From positions 62,001 through 126,000 of the forward strand of contig NZ_BMIF01000006.1 of NCBI RefSeq assembly GCF_014641695.1: a stretch of DNA of 64,000 nucleotides, read 5' to 3'. The notes beneath the pieces were generated by a model. That model was not told where the DNA came from. It made no database searches and saw only the letters and a program-made list of their open reading frames with translations. The position numbers and the translations under genes were made by a program. Positions 16,398 through 28,867 of the stretch are shown here, one piece after another; positions within the stretch are counted from its first letter, which is position 1; the number at the start of each line of letters is the position of its first letter. The DNA is from Nitratireductor aestuarii (lineage in GTDB: Bacteria > Pseudomonadota > Alphaproteobacteria > Rhizobiales > Rhizobiaceae).

Positions 16398-18122
16398 TTA
16401 TCCCGCCTGTTGCTGGAGCGGCAACTGCTCCAGCGGCGTGGGCACGAGAACATCCCGGCGGAGGTTGCGCTCCGAGCCGACGCGAGAAAGAAGCACCACA
16501 GGCAGCATGGCGATCAGCACAATGGCCAGCGCCGAGATGGAAGCATCCTCATAAGTGCCGCGCGCGGCCTCGCCATAAAGATGGGTGGCGAGCGTCTCGA
16601 CATTGAGCGGACGCAGAAGAAGCGTCGCGGGCAATTCCTTGACGCAGTCGACGAAAACCAGAAGCGCTGCTGCTGCGATGCCCGTCTTGGAGAGCGGAAG
16701 GTGAACGCGGCGCAGCGTGCCCGACGGGCTTTCGCCGAGCGTGCGCGACACTTCATCCAGCGAGTGCGGAATGCGGCTCAGTGCAGCCGCCATGCCGCCA
16801 GAAGAAATAGCCATGAAGCGCGCCGAATAGGCGTAGACCAGTGCCGCACCAGAGCCCAGGAAGATGAGACCGGTCGAGAAGCCGAACCAGGATTGAGCGT
16901 AGGCATTCGCCGTGCGGTCGAATGCGCCAAGCACCACGACAAGGCCGATGGCGATTACCGTCCCTGGAGCAGCATAGCCAACGGCTGAAAGGCGGAACGC
17001 CGTGGTAGAGAACCCGCAGGACCGTACCCGCACTGCATAGGCTGCGGCACCACCCAGCGCCAGGGTCATCAGTGTCGCTGCGGCTGAGAAGACCACCGTT
17101 GCGGTGACGATGGAAACAAAGCGCGGAGGAATGCCCGCAAAGCCGAGGCGTGCGTAGGCTTCCGTCGCGAGATAAAGGGCGGGACCCGCAAAGCCGATCA
17201 GCACCGGAATGAGGCCGAGGCCGAGAAGAGCAAGCCCTACCGGCAGCGAGACCCGCTGGCGGTCAAAACTTCTGCCGCTCCGCGTGCCTGCAGCAAAACG
17301 CTGGCGTCGCCGCGCATATTGTTCCAGCGCGACGATGGCCATCACCACGACGAGTAGCGAGAGCGCGATCTGCGATGCGCCCGGCAGGTCTGAGCGGGTG
17401 ATCCACGTCGTGTAAATGGAAACGGTCAGCGTGCGGACGCCCAAGAATTCCGCAGCACCGATATCGTTCAGCGTCTCCATGAGGGCTAGGCTGATGCCTA
17501 CTGCCACGGCCGGACGGGCGAGCGGCAGCGCCACCCGCCAGAACACGGCGCGACGCGAAACACCGAGCGTGCGGGCCGCTTCAATCAGGCTTCCCGGCTG
17601 CGTCAGGAACATCGATCGTGTGGCGATGTAGACATAGGGGTAGAGCACGAAGGAAAGCACGAGGATGCAGCCCGCCATGGAGCGGATGTCCGGCAGGCGG
17701 AACTCGCGCGGGCTCGAATAGCCGAGCAGAGTGCGGATCGTACCCTGCACCACGCCGATCGGATGCAGAATGTCGAGGTAGGTATAGGCGACTATATAGG
17801 TGGGGACGGCCAGCGGCAGCAGAAGCGCCCATTCGAGTGTGCGCCTTCCGGGAAAGTCGTAGGCCGTCACCAGCCAGGCGGCGCCCGTTCCAAGCATGGC
17901 CACAAAAATGCCGACGCCTGAAAGAAGGATCAGCGTATCGCGCAACGCGACCGGCAGAATGGTCGAGAAGAGATGGCCCCAGAGCCCTTCGGAACCCTGC
18001 AGGGCCTCGAAGGCCAGCGCCAGGAAAGGCAGGAGAACGGCAAACGCCGTGAACCCGGCCACGATGAGCCATAGAGCGCCTGAACGCCACGTCGCCTTAC
18101 GCATCAGTCCGGGTTCCGTCAT
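16398..18122 (-). CDS. fbpB: Fe(III) ABC transporter permease, double domain
   Basis: About 574-aa inner-membrane permease with two fused binding-protein-dependent transport domains, as in FbpB/AfuB. About 12 TM segments. EAARTLGVSRRAVFWRVALPLARPAV and EVSRTLGESPSGTLRRVHLPLSKTGI are the two EAA loops that contact the ATPase. ATG at 18122 is chosen; upstream sequence is weak in ribosome-binding signal and a hairpin separates it from fbpA. It works with the adjacent FbpA receptor and FbpC ATPase. Confidence 0.92.
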   Translation of the reverse strand: MTEPGLMRKATWRSGALWLIVAGFTAFAVLLPFLALAFEALQGSEGLWGHLFSTILPVALRDTLILLSGVGIFVAMLGTGAAWLVTAYDFPGRRTLEWALLLPLAVPTYIVAYTYLDILHPIGVVQGTIRTLLGYSSPREFRLPDIRSMAGCILVLSFVLYPYVYIATRSMFLTQPGSLIEAARTLGVSRRAVFWRVALPLARPAVAVGISLALMETLNDIGAAEFLGVRTLTVSIYTTWITRSDLPGASQIALSLLVVVMAIVALEQYARRRQRFAAGTRSGRSFDRQRVSLPVGLALLGLGLIPVLIGFAGPALYLATEAYARLGFAGIPPRFVSIVTATVVFSAAATLMTLALGGAAAYAVRVRSCGFSTTAFRLSAVGYAAPGTVIAIGLVVVLGAFDRTANAYAQSWFGFSTGLIFLGSGAALVYAYSARFMAISSGGMAAALSRIPHSLDEVSRTLGESPSGTLRRVHLPLSKTGIAAAALLVFVDCVKELPATLLLRPLNVETLATHLYGEAARGTYEDASISALAIVLIAMLPVVLLSRVGSERNLRRDVLVPTPLEQLPLQQQAG

Positions 18123-18125
18123 GAT

Positions 18126-18160
18126 CAAAATCAGAGGGCACCCCGTTACAGGATGCCCTC
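18126..18160 (-). terminator. Intercistronic hairpin between fbpA and fbpB
   Basis: GAGGGCA (18134-18140) pairs with TGCCCTC (18154-18160) with an extra CC/GG pair inside. Read in the direction of transcription it is followed by TGATTTTG. This is probably a partial terminator or mRNA-stabilising stem that keeps receptor output above permease output. Confidence 0.6.
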
Positions 18161-18167
18161 ACCCGCG

Positions 18168-19187
18168 TTAGTTGTCGAAACCGACCTTGTCCACCAGTTC
18201 GCTAGCCTGCTTGCGGTTGGCCACCACTTCGGTGAGCGGCTTGGCGTCAATCTTCAGCTCGCCGAGCTCTGCAATGATCGGATCAGCTGGCACGGAAGCC
18301 TTGACCGGATATTCGAAGTTCGCTTCGGCGTAGATCTTCTGCGCGTCATCCGACACCAGGTATTCGAGCAGCTTGACCGCCTCGTCCTTGTTGGGAGCAT
18401 GCTTGGCGAGCGCCGCACCGGAAATGTTCACATGGGTGCCGCCGTCCTTGAAGGTGGGCAGCAGAACCTTGATGGCATCGCCCCACTGCTTCTGCTCCTC
18501 GCCGCCACGGCCGGAGCGCATCAGACCGACGTAGTAGGAGTTGCCGACCGCGATATCGCAGATGGCGCCGAGAATGTCCTTGGCGCCTTCACGGTCGCCA
18601 CCGGCGGGCTTGCGGGCAAGATTGTCCTTGACGCCCGCGAGCCAGGTTTCAGCCTCCTCAGCGCCGTGATGGGCGATGTAGGCAGCGATCAGCGCGGTGT
18701 TGTAGGGATGCTGGCCGGAGCGGATGCAGAGCTTGCCCTTCCACTTCGGATCGGACAGGTCCTCATAATTGATGGTGTTGAGATCGAGATCCTTGGCCGC
18801 ATAGACAACGCGGGCGCGCATCGAAAGCGCAAACCAGTTGCCATCCGCGTCGCGCAGCTGCTCAGGCACAGCTTCCTTGAGGGCGGCGGAATCGACAGGC
18901 TGGGTCAGTCCCTTCTCGACGAGGTCGATCAGGTTGCCGGCATCCACAGTCATCAGGATGTCGGCAGGCGAGCTCTCGCCTTCCGATGCGACGCGTTCCA
19001 CAAGACCATCCTTCAGGAACACCGTGTTGACCTTGATACCGGTCTCCGATGTGAAGGAGTCGAGAAGCGGCTGGATCAGACCAGGCTCGCGGGTGGTGTA
19101 GATGCTCAGTTCGGCCGCGCTGGCAGCCCCGGCGATGGTGAAGATCGATGCAACGGAAAGCAGCGTCGTGGTTAGGTATGCGCGCAT
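18168..19187 (-). CDS. fbpA: Fe(III) ABC transporter periplasmic binding protein
   Basis: 339-aa ferric-ion receptor. Signal peptide (MRAYLTTTLLSVASIFTIAG, cut near ASAAE), then LSIYTTREPGLIQPLLDSF, typical of the FbpA/FutA class. GNSYYVGLM carries the tandem Tyr pair that ligates Fe(III), and KWKGKLCIRSGQHPYN is another family segment. The ATG at 19187 is preferred over 19223 because AGGACAG lies upstream and the signal peptide starts there. A TGA-N9-TCA element lies about 50 bp upstream. Confidence 0.93.
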   Translation of the reverse strand: MRAYLTTTLLSVASIFTIAGAASAAELSIYTTREPGLIQPLLDSFTSETGIKVNTVFLKDGLVERVASEGESSPADILMTVDAGNLIDLVEKGLTQPVDSAALKEAVPEQLRDADGNWFALSMRARVVYAAKDLDLNTINYEDLSDPKWKGKLCIRSGQHPYNTALIAAYIAHHGAEEAETWLAGVKDNLARKPAGGDREGAKDILGAICDIAVGNSYYVGLMRSGRGGEEQKQWGDAIKVLLPTFKDGGTHVNISGAALAKHAPNKDEAVKLLEYLVSDDAQKIYAEANFEYPVKASVPADPIIAELGELKIDAKPLTEVVANRKQASELVDKVGFDN

Positions 19188-19233
19188 GAAAACCTGTCCT
19201 CCCTGGGGGTTAGTCGAGCGCATCTTCTATTTA

Positions 19234-19248
19234 TGATGGTTTTAGTCA
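19234..19248 (-). promoter_or_regulatory. Candidate iron-responsive operator (RirA-type, TGA-N9-TCA)
   Basis: The palindromic pattern TGA-N9-TCA, described for RirA control of iron genes in rhizobia, is present upstream of fbpA. It overlaps a TTGACT (-35-like) on the minus strand. A second TGA-N9-TCA occurs at 20398-20412 upstream of fbpC. The pattern is short enough to occur by chance, so confidence is limited. Confidence 0.4.
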
Positions 19249-19280
19249 AGTTTTGTTGATGATGCTCCGATCACAAAATA

Positions 19281-20357
19281 TTACGGCTGCGGATCGGCAA
19301 AGGTGAACACGGCATCTTCATCAATGCGGAAGCGCAGCTTGCCCTCCACGACGTCGAGGTGCTGCGTCGTGCGCATGATGAGCGGGCTCTCGAGCCCGTC
19401 AACGATCAGCTCCAATTGCTCGATCTCGCCGCGGAAGCTGCGTGAGCGGACGATACCCGTCAGCGCGTTGCCGGCGACGGTAGGGTAGACCGCCTGCGGG
19501 CGGATATAGGCGACGGCCGCGCTTCCATCCGCCACCTCCTGCCAACAGGGAAAAGCGCCCAGCACCGTGTGAACCTGGCCGCTGCGATAGACGCCCGGCA
19601 CCCGTGTGAAGGTGCTGAAGAATTCTGCCGAGTAGGGGTCGGACGGATGGTCGTAGAGCTCGCGGCCCGTGCCGCTCTGGACGACCCTGCCGCCCTTCAT
19701 CAGCACCACGCGATCGCCCGTGGAAAGCGCTTCCTCCGGATCGTGAGTGACGATAATCGCCGTCGTGTTGGTACGGCGGAGCAGCGCCAGCGTGTCGCTG
19801 CGGACGCGTTCGCGAAGATCGCGATCAAGGTTCGAGAATGGCTCGTCCATCAGCACGACGGCCGGCTCCGGCGCCAGCGCCCGGGCAAGGGCGGCACGCT
19901 GCTGTTCACCACCCGAAAGCATATGCGGATAGCGGTCCGCCATGGCAGAGAGCGCCGTCAGGCTCAACAGCATTTTCGCGCGCTCTTTCGCCTCGTCACG
20001 CGACCACTTGCGCAGGCCGAACATGACGTTCTGCTCGATGGTAAGGTGCGGGAAAAGCGCGTAATCCTGGAACACGAAGCCGATGTTGCGCTGTTCGGGC
20101 TCGACGAATACGCCCGGCCCCGCCAGCATCTTGCCGTCGAGCTGCAATGTTCCGCTGTCCGGCTGCTCGATACCCGCGATGAGGCGCAGGAGCGTGGATT
20201 TTCCGCAGCCCGAATGGCCAACGAGGCAGACGATTTCCTTTGGCGCGATGGAAAGATCAATTGGCCCGAGAACAAACCCGGGGCCCAGCCGGCGGGTCAG
20301 CTGCACGATTTCCAGCATCGGCTGGACAGCGGCTTCTACGCTCCGGACTTGCTCCAT
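19281..20357 (-). CDS. fbpC: Fe(III) ABC transporter ATP-binding protein
   Basis: About 358 aa. Walker A GHSGCGKST, Q-loop FQDYALFPH, signature LSGGEQQRAALARAL, Walker B AVVLMDEPFSNLD and switch His VTHDPEEAL are all intact. The C-terminal ~110 residues form a TOBE-like regulatory domain (YIRPQAVYP, GIVRSRSFRGEIEQLEL), as in FbpC. The second ATG (20357) is chosen because GAGAGGA lies 9 bases upstream; the first ATG touches that site. First gene of the fbpC-fbpA-fbpB group. Confidence 0.92.
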   Translation of the reverse strand: MEQVRSVEAAVQPMLEIVQLTRRLGPGFVLGPIDLSIAPKEIVCLVGHSGCGKSTLLRLIAGIEQPDSGTLQLDGKMLAGPGVFVEPEQRNIGFVFQDYALFPHLTIEQNVMFGLRKWSRDEAKERAKMLLSLTALSAMADRYPHMLSGGEQQRAALARALAPEPAVVLMDEPFSNLDRDLRERVRSDTLALLRRTNTTAIIVTHDPEEALSTGDRVVLMKGGRVVQSGTGRELYDHPSDPYSAEFFSTFTRVPGVYRSGQVHTVLGAFPCWQEVADGSAAVAYIRPQAVYPTVAGNALTGIVRSRSFRGEIEQLELIVDGLESPLIMRTTQHLDVVEGKLRFRIDEDAVFTFADPQP

Positions 20358-20550
20358 TACGCGCATTCCTCTCAGGCGTGTTTTTCCTCGGGCTATATGA
20401 GTGGAGGGTTCAAATCAAGTATAACCATCCGGCAATGGCCGAGAGCTTTCTGGCGTCAACACTGCGACGACACAGCGTTCGCCCGCGCCGCGTTGTGCGC
20501 GCACTGCCCAGACCCTAGATTAGCGTCCAAGACATCTCGGGAACAATTCC

Positions 20551-21570
20551 ATGAAAAAGATTGGTTTTCTGTCCTTCGGCCATTGGACGCCCTCCCCTCA
20601 GTCGCAGACACGGTCCGCTTCGGACGCGCTGCTGCAGTCGATCGACCTTGCAGTGGCGGCGGAAGAGCTTGGCGCGGATGGCGCGTATTATCGCGTCCAC
20701 CACTTCGCCCGGCAGCTGGCTTCGCCCTTCCCGCTTCTGGCGGCAGTCGGTGCAAAGACGAACCGGATCGAGATCGGAACGGCCGTCATCGACATGCGCT
20801 ACGAAAACCCGCTCTACATGGCGGAAGATGCGGGTGCTGCCGACCTGATCGCCGGCGGACGCCTCCAGCTTGGCATCAGCCGTGGTTCGCCGGAGCAGGT
20901 GATCGACGGTTGGCGCTACTTCGGCTTCAACCCCGGCGAAGGCGAGACGGATGCCACCATGGCGCGCCGCCATACGGAGGTGCTGCTCGAGGTTCTGAAA
21001 GGCAATGGCTTTGCTGAGCCAAACCCGCAGCCGATGTTCCCCAACCCGCCCGGTCTTCTGCGGCTTGAGCCGCATTCGCCGGGTCTGCGTGAGCGCATCT
21101 GGTGGGGTTCCGCGACGAACTCGACCGCCGAATGGGCCGCAAAGATGGGCATGAACCTGCAAAGCTCGACGCTGAAGTTCGACGAGAGCGGCAAGCCGTT
21201 CCATGTGCAGCAGGCCGAGCAGATCCGCGCCTATCGCAAGGCATGGAAGGAAGCCGGCCACGCGCACGAGCCTCGTGTTTCGGTCAGCCGCAGCATCTTT
21301 GCGCTGGTTTCCGACCTCGACCGGATGTACTTCGGCCGCGATCGCAGCGAGGATCATTTCGGCTATATCGAGCCCGGCACGCTAGCCGTATTTGGCCGGT
21401 CCTATGCCGCCGAGCCCGAACAACTGATCAAGGATCTGAGAGAGGACGAGGCGATTGCCGAGGCGGATACGCTGCTGCTCACCATTCCGAACCAGCTGGG
21501 CGTCACCTACTGTGCCCACTGCATCGAGGCGATCCTGAAATACGTCGCGCCGGAACTCGGCTGGCGCTAA
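20551..21570 (+). CDS. Luciferase-like flavin monooxygenase (LLM family)
   Basis: 339-aa TIM-barrel flavin-dependent monooxygenase of the bacterial luciferase-like family. Features: IGFLSFGHWTP at the N terminus, AEELGADGAYYRVHHFARQLASPF (the H-H region typical of LLMs), TNRIEIGTAVIDMRYENP and AGGRLQLGISRGSPEQ. It would use FMNH2 from a separate reductase. It is divergent from the iron transporter and upstream of 5-oxoprolinase. I see no specific substrate clue. Confidence 0.85.
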   Translation: MKKIGFLSFGHWTPSPQSQTRSASDALLQSIDLAVAAEELGADGAYYRVHHFARQLASPFPLLAAVGAKTNRIEIGTAVIDMRYENPLYMAEDAGAADLIAGGRLQLGISRGSPEQVIDGWRYFGFNPGEGETDATMARRHTEVLLEVLKGNGFAEPNPQPMFPNPPGLLRLEPHSPGLRERIWWGSATNSTAEWAAKMGMNLQSSTLKFDESGKPFHVQQAEQIRAYRKAWKEAGHAHEPRVSVSRSIFALVSDLDRMYFGRDRSEDHFGYIEPGTLAVFGRSYAAEPEQLIKDLREDEAIAEADTLLLTIPNQLGVTYCAHCIEAILKYVAPELGWR

Positions 21571-21579
21571 CCAACTGCC

Positions 21580-21744
21580 TCAGCGCTGCTTGTTGGCGCG
21601 TCGTTCCATCGCCCGCCGGTGCTGCCTCGATTGAGGCGTCTCCGGCGCAAGCGGTTGGCGGCGCGCCTTTTTCTGCCGCATCCTGCGGATGAGGGTAGCC
21701 ACCGCAAGGGCTGCGACGAAACCGATAAGCGCCGGTATCAACAT
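21580..21744 (-). CDS. Small single-pass membrane protein (54 aa)
   Basis: Starting at the ATG (21742-21744) the product is [21 protein letters not shown] followed by a strongly basic tail rich in Lys, Arg and Gln, ending at TGA 21580-21582. One N-terminal TM helix plus a cationic cytoplasmic tail is a common plan for small membrane proteins. A TTG three codons upstream has GAGG 8 bases before it and could be the true start. It is convergent to the LLM gene with a 9-bp gap. Function unknown. Confidence 0.55.
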   Translation of the reverse strand: MLIPALIGFVAALAVATLIRRMRQKKARRQPLAPETPQSRQHRRAMERRANKQR

Positions 21745-21884
21745 GGCTTCCAAGACTGCACCCTCTTTGCGAACCCAGAACTGGCCGTCTCCTTAGCGGA
21801 TCTTCCCTTCTCACGGAACCCACTCGCCTCTTGTCATTTGCGGCCGGACGCGGGAATGGTGGCGCGGACAACTGGGGAGTTCTT

Positions 21885-25475
<3,591 letters not shown>

Positions 25476-25483
25476 GCGGAGCT

Positions 25484-25585
25484 AAGCAGCTCCAGGAAAA
25501 GTGGGAACCGTTTTTCCGTCCGGAATTGCGTTAAAACAAAGGCTTAGATCATTTCAGCGTTTCGGTGCAACACTGAAATGATCTA
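25484..25585. repeat. RIME-like intergenic repeat, copy 1
   Basis: Contains the core AGTGGGAACCGTTTTTCCGT shared, with small changes, with copies at 49506-49549 and 52680-52722. It ends in a 13-bp perfect inverted repeat. Such elements resemble the mosaic palindromic intergenic repeats described for rhizobia. It fills the gap between two convergent genes and its last bases supply the stop codon of the GNAT pseudogene. Confidence 0.7.
25545..25585. terminator. Bidirectional hairpin within the repeat
   Basis: TAGATCATTTCAG (25545-25557) and CTGAAATGATCTA (25573-25585) form a perfect 13-bp stem with a 15-base loop. Its position between convergent genes suits transcription termination, though there is no T-run on either side. 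Confidence 0.5.
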
Positions 25586-26031
25586 GTTCGCTGAACCACC
25601 CGCATGTTTCAGGTGGATCAGCGGGTATGGCTTGCCCTGCCCGTCGAAGGCCGATCGCCCCGTCTGCACGAAGCCCATTCTCTCGTAAAATCCGACGGCC
25701 TGGCCGTTCTGCTCGTTCACATCCGTCGTCATCTGCGGGTGCATCGCGAGGCCGTGCCGAACGAGGGCTGCGCCTATTCCGCTACCCCGGTGCGCAGGAT
25801 CAACGAACAGCGCTTCCATATGGCCGTTCTCGATCAACATGAATCCCAATGGATAGTCATTGCCATCGACCGCCAGCCAGAACGAAACCTTCGGGAAGAA
25901 ATGACTCACCACGTCATCAAGCGTCTGACGATCCTCAGGCGTCAGAAATTCGTGCGTGCATCAACCGCATTGCGCCAGATTTCGATGATGCGTCGGGTCT
26001 CGTCGGGCCTTGAACGTCGGATCTTAGGCAT
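25583..26031 (-). pseudogene. YjaB-type GNAT acetyltransferase, frameshifted
   Basis: Reading from ATG 26031 gives MPKIRRSRPDETRRIIEIWR through NAVDARTNF and then a stop. One base downstream of that point the frame continues as TPEDRQTLDDVVSHFFPK and runs to 25583 with the acetyl-CoA motif DPAHRGSGIGAALV and VNEQNGQAVGFYERMGF. The two parts together align with E. coli YjaB-like N-acetyltransferases (about 147-150 aa). One C is apparently missing near 25945 (TTCTG for expected TTCCTG). This is either a real pseudogene or a sequencing error in a short homopolymer. Confidence 0.75.
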
Positions 26032-26341
26032 ATGCGGGCCCCCACCCTGTGCACCGATTGAAAAAGATTCGTTCACCAATTCCGCTTAACAATGACTCTT
26101 GAAAAGTCAGCTGCCGCCCAGAAAACCTGACAAACCCTCAGACTTCCAAGTGTATCAAGAAAAACAGAAGTTTGCTTGGGTTAGCGCAAATAAGTGCACC
26201 TACTTCAACGACTTCTTCTGTCCGGCACAGCAAATCATCTGACCCCCATTTTACCTGAAAACGGGGTCGTTTCCTATTCTTCTTTGCGCTCTTGCCTTCC
26301 GGGTCGTCCAAGGGGCGGCATCAGGCCTGAGCCCTCCCCTT
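26032..26341. other. Intergenic region between GNAT pseudogene and panC
   Basis: No gene supported in these 310 bases. A hairpin GACCCC (26241-26246) / GGGGTC (26263-26268) with inner TTTT/AAAA pairing lies about 75 bp beyond the panC stop and may end pan transcription, but it has no run of T in that direction. Confidence 0.4.
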
Positions 26342-27184
26342 TTAGACAGGAATATTGTCGATCAATCTCACGCCTTCGAGCCAAGCTGCTGCGAGCAGCC
26401 TCGCAGGCTCCTCCTGCAACGCATCCAGGGGCTTCAAGGCGCTTGCTTCGCGCAGCTCCAGATACTCCACCTTTTCGAAACCAGCCGCCTCGATCGCTTC
26501 TAATGCCTCCTGCAGAACCTGCACCTTGTCGCCGCCGTCCCGCAGAGCTTCCGCCGCTTTCTGCATTTCGCGATGCAGCGCTGGAGCAATCGCGAGCGCC
26601 TTGCTGCTCAGCCGTGCATTTCGCGACGAAAGCGCCAGCCCGTTTTCAGCGCGCGAGGTCTCAACACCGATGATCTCTACGGGAAGGTTGAGATCGGCCA
26701 CAAAACGGCGGACAACCTGCAGCTGCTGCCAGTCCTTTTCGCCGAAATACGCCTTGTCCGCTTGGGTGATCCCGAAAAGCTTGGTGACCACCGTTGCGAC
26801 GCCATCAAAGTGGCCAGGTCGCAGCACCCCTTCCAGCGTGTCGGCGACGCCACCGACGCGGATCTTTGTCCCGAAACCATCCCGGTACATCTCGGCAGCC
26901 GATGGCGCAAAGATGGCCTCCACGTCCAACTCCGCGAGCAGATTGACGTCAGCCTCTTCCGTGCGGGGATATTTCGCCAGATCCTCCGCATTGTTAAACT
27001 GGATCGGGTTCACGAAAATGGTGACGATCACCCGGTCACATTCCGCCTTCGCGCGGCGCACGAGTGACAGATGTCCCTCGTGGAGCGCGCCCATGGTGGG
27101 CACGGCGCCAACTGTCAGGCCTTTCCTCTTCCACCCGGCGACGAGCGAGCGAGTGTCATCTACTGTGCGCAGGATTTCGGTCAT
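26342..27184 (-). CDS. panC: Pantothenate synthetase
   Basis: 280-aa cytoplasmic enzyme joining pantoate and beta-alanine with ATP to give pantothenate (vitamin B5, coenzyme A precursor). Nucleotidyltransferase motif [16 protein letters not shown] contains the HIGH-like element (HEGH). [24 protein letters not shown] and the KMSKS-like LSSRNARLS complete the active site. Normal family length. Its ATG overlaps the panB stop by four bases, so the two are translationally coupled. Confidence 0.97.
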   Translation of the reverse strand: MTEILRTVDDTRSLVAGWKRKGLTVGAVPTMGALHEGHLSLVRRAKAECDRVIVTIFVNPIQFNNAEDLAKYPRTEEADVNLLAELDVEAIFAPSAAEMYRDGFGTKIRVGGVADTLEGVLRPGHFDGVATVVTKLFGITQADKAYFGEKDWQQLQVVRRFVADLNLPVEIIGVETSRAENGLALSSRNARLSSKALAIAPALHREMQKAAEALRDGGDKVQVLQEALEAIEAAGFEKVEYLELREASALKPLDALQEEPARLLAAAWLEGVRLIDNIPV

Positions 27185-28014
27185 TTCTTCGAAACCTTCG
27201 TTGTGCTGCCAAAACTGTGTTCAGGACCGGGAAACTGGCGCGAGCGAACTTCGGCCGCATATTGCGCGATGGCCCTATCCGCATCTTCGCCCAGCTCCGC
27301 ATACCGCTTGACGAACTTGGCGCGAAAATCGACGAAGAAGCCGAAGATGTCGTCGATCACCAGAACCTGTCCGTCGCAGTCGGCGCCTGCGCCAATACCG
27401 ATGGTCGGCACATTGATCGCATCGGTTATCCGCTTCGCCAGTTCTGAGGGAATTTTTTCGAGCGTAACGGCGAAGGCGCCGGCCTCAGCGGTGGCAACGG
27501 CGTCGTTGAAGACGCGCTCAGCATCCTCGTCCCTGCCCTGCACGCGGTAACCGCCCAGCGTGTTGAAGGCCTGCGGGGTGAGGCCAACATGCGCCATTAC
27601 CGCGACGCCGCGCGTGGTGAGAAACTCGATTGTCTCGCGCATGTGGACGCCGCCTTCAAGCTTTACGGCCCCTGCCCCAGTTTCGGCGAGAATACGCGCA
27701 GCGTTACGGAAAGCCTGTTGCGGCGACTCCTCATAGGAGCCAAACGGCATGTCGACCACCACAAGCGCACTCTTTGCTGTGCGCATCACAGCCTGGCCGT
27801 GAAGGATCATCATCTCGATCGAGACGCCGAGCGTTGTCGGCAGACCGTGCAGAACCATGCCGACGCTGTCACCAACGAGCAGGAGATCGCAATGCTGGTC
27901 CGCCAATCTCGCGATTGGCGCCGTATAGGCGGTGAGGCAGACGATTGGCTGCTTGCCCTTGAGAGCAACGATGTCTGGGGGCAGCTTCTGCTTTACAGGC
28001 GGGGTACGGCTCAC
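27181..28014 (-). CDS. panB: 3-methyl-2-oxobutanoate hydroxymethyltransferase
   Basis: 277-aa TIM-barrel enzyme adding a hydroxymethyl group from methylene-tetrahydrofolate to 2-oxoisovalerate, first step of pantothenate synthesis. [26 protein letters not shown] (metal/substrate Asp), [14 protein letters not shown] and [15 protein letters not shown] are classic PanB motifs. A GTG at 28014 is chosen: GGAG lies 8 bases upstream and the protein then has the normal length and N terminus [14 protein letters not shown]. Operon order panB-panC. Confidence 0.96.
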   Translation of the reverse strand: MSRTPPVKQKLPPDIVALKGKQPIVCLTAYTAPIARLADQHCDLLLVGDSVGMVLHGLPTTLGVSIEMMILHGQAVMRTAKSALVVVDMPFGSYEESPQQAFRNAARILAETGAGAVKLEGGVHMRETIEFLTTRGVAVMAHVGLTPQAFNTLGGYRVQGRDEDAERVFNDAVATAEAGAFAVTLEKIPSELAKRITDAINVPTIGIGAGADCDGQVLVIDDIFGFFVDFRAKFVKRYAELGEDADRAIAQYAAEVRSRQFPGPEHSFGSTTKVSKK

Positions 28015-28247
28015 GGTATGCACTCCAATCCACTGGCGTTCTTTGCACAAGGTCCGGCAGCAATCCCCCCATGAGCAGCCACCACCCTCGGATTGCCTGG
28101 CCGTGATAAAGCCTGAACCGAGAGCACTTGCAAGGAAAAGTGGAGGATCTGCGGCCTTGCTCTTATGATCTATAGCCATTGCCATAGCCTTCGCCTGGGC
28201 AGATGGTGTTGGGGTTCGTTACGCAAGAAGCAACTGGGAGGTTGACG

Positions 28248-28649
28248 ATGCCGGGAAACGACAAGCCAGAGCAATCCGCAAGCGCCCTCATAGATGCCAA
28301 GATCGCTGAACTCGGCGATTGGCGAGGCGCGACCCTTGCCCGCGTTCGGCGTTTGATTCGTGAGGTTGATCCCGAAATCATTGAGACCTGGAAGTGGCGC
28401 GGCGTACCCGTGTGGGAATGTGCAGGAATCATCTGTACGGGCGAAACGTATAAGAAGGTCGTGAAGCTCACCTTCGCCAAAGGCGCCGAACTTGATGATC
28501 CGTCTGGGCTTTTCAACTCCAGCCTCGAAGGCAACACGCGTCGCGCCATCGACATACCCGAGGGCGCTGAGCTTCCCGAAGACGCGTTTAAGGCGCTGAT
28601 CCGCGCAGCCATCGACCTCAACAAATCACCAAATGCCAGGCGGCGTTAG
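28248..28649 (+). CDS. DUF1801 domain protein
   Basis: 133-aa cytoplasmic protein of the DUF1801 (YdhG-like) family: RVRRLIREVDPEIIETWKWRGVPVWECAGIIC, then KVVKLTFAKGAELDDPSGLFN and RRAIDIPEGAELPEDAFKALIR. Members have a frataxin-like fold and unclear function. ATG 28248 has GGGAGG 7 bases upstream, so earlier in-frame starts are rejected. It lies alone between panB and the rep module. Confidence 0.85.
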   Translation: MPGNDKPEQSASALIDAKIAELGDWRGATLARVRRLIREVDPEIIETWKWRGVPVWECAGIICTGETYKKVVKLTFAKGAELDDPSGLFNSSLEGNTRRAIDIPEGAELPEDAFKALIRAAIDLNKSPNARRR

Positions 28650-28736
28650 TGGCTCGACGCAACGAACTGAGACTGCAGCCGCTTAGTGATGGCATGTTTA
28701 TCGACGTTGAGACTATTTACCTGATACGAAAGCAGA

Positions 28737-28752
28737 GTTGACTGCAGTCAAC
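28737..28752. repeat. parS-type palindrome upstream of repA
   Basis: Perfect 16-bp palindrome GTTGACTGCAGTCAAC, matching the repABC centromere pattern GTT-N4-GC-N4-AAC bound by RepB. Identical to the copy at 30068-30083. Confidence 0.85.
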
Positions 28753-28867
28753 TTCCAACTCGTTAAGGCTTTGTTTACCCTAAATTCCTTGCAGCCCAGA
28801 GAGAATCATGGCTACATGCGCTTAATTTTCAAAAACGCGGTCAAAATCGCATGTGCGGAAATTTTCG

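Noticed and set aside
20398-20412. TGA-N9-TCA upstream of fbpC as a second RirA box
   Set aside because: The six fixed bases are expected by chance many times in 64 kb and no flanking conservation is visible; mentioned only as a possibility.
25583-25912. 109-aa GNAT protein as an intact gene
   Set aside because: It lacks the N-terminal strand and helix of the family, which are found just upstream in another frame, so it is a frameshifted gene.
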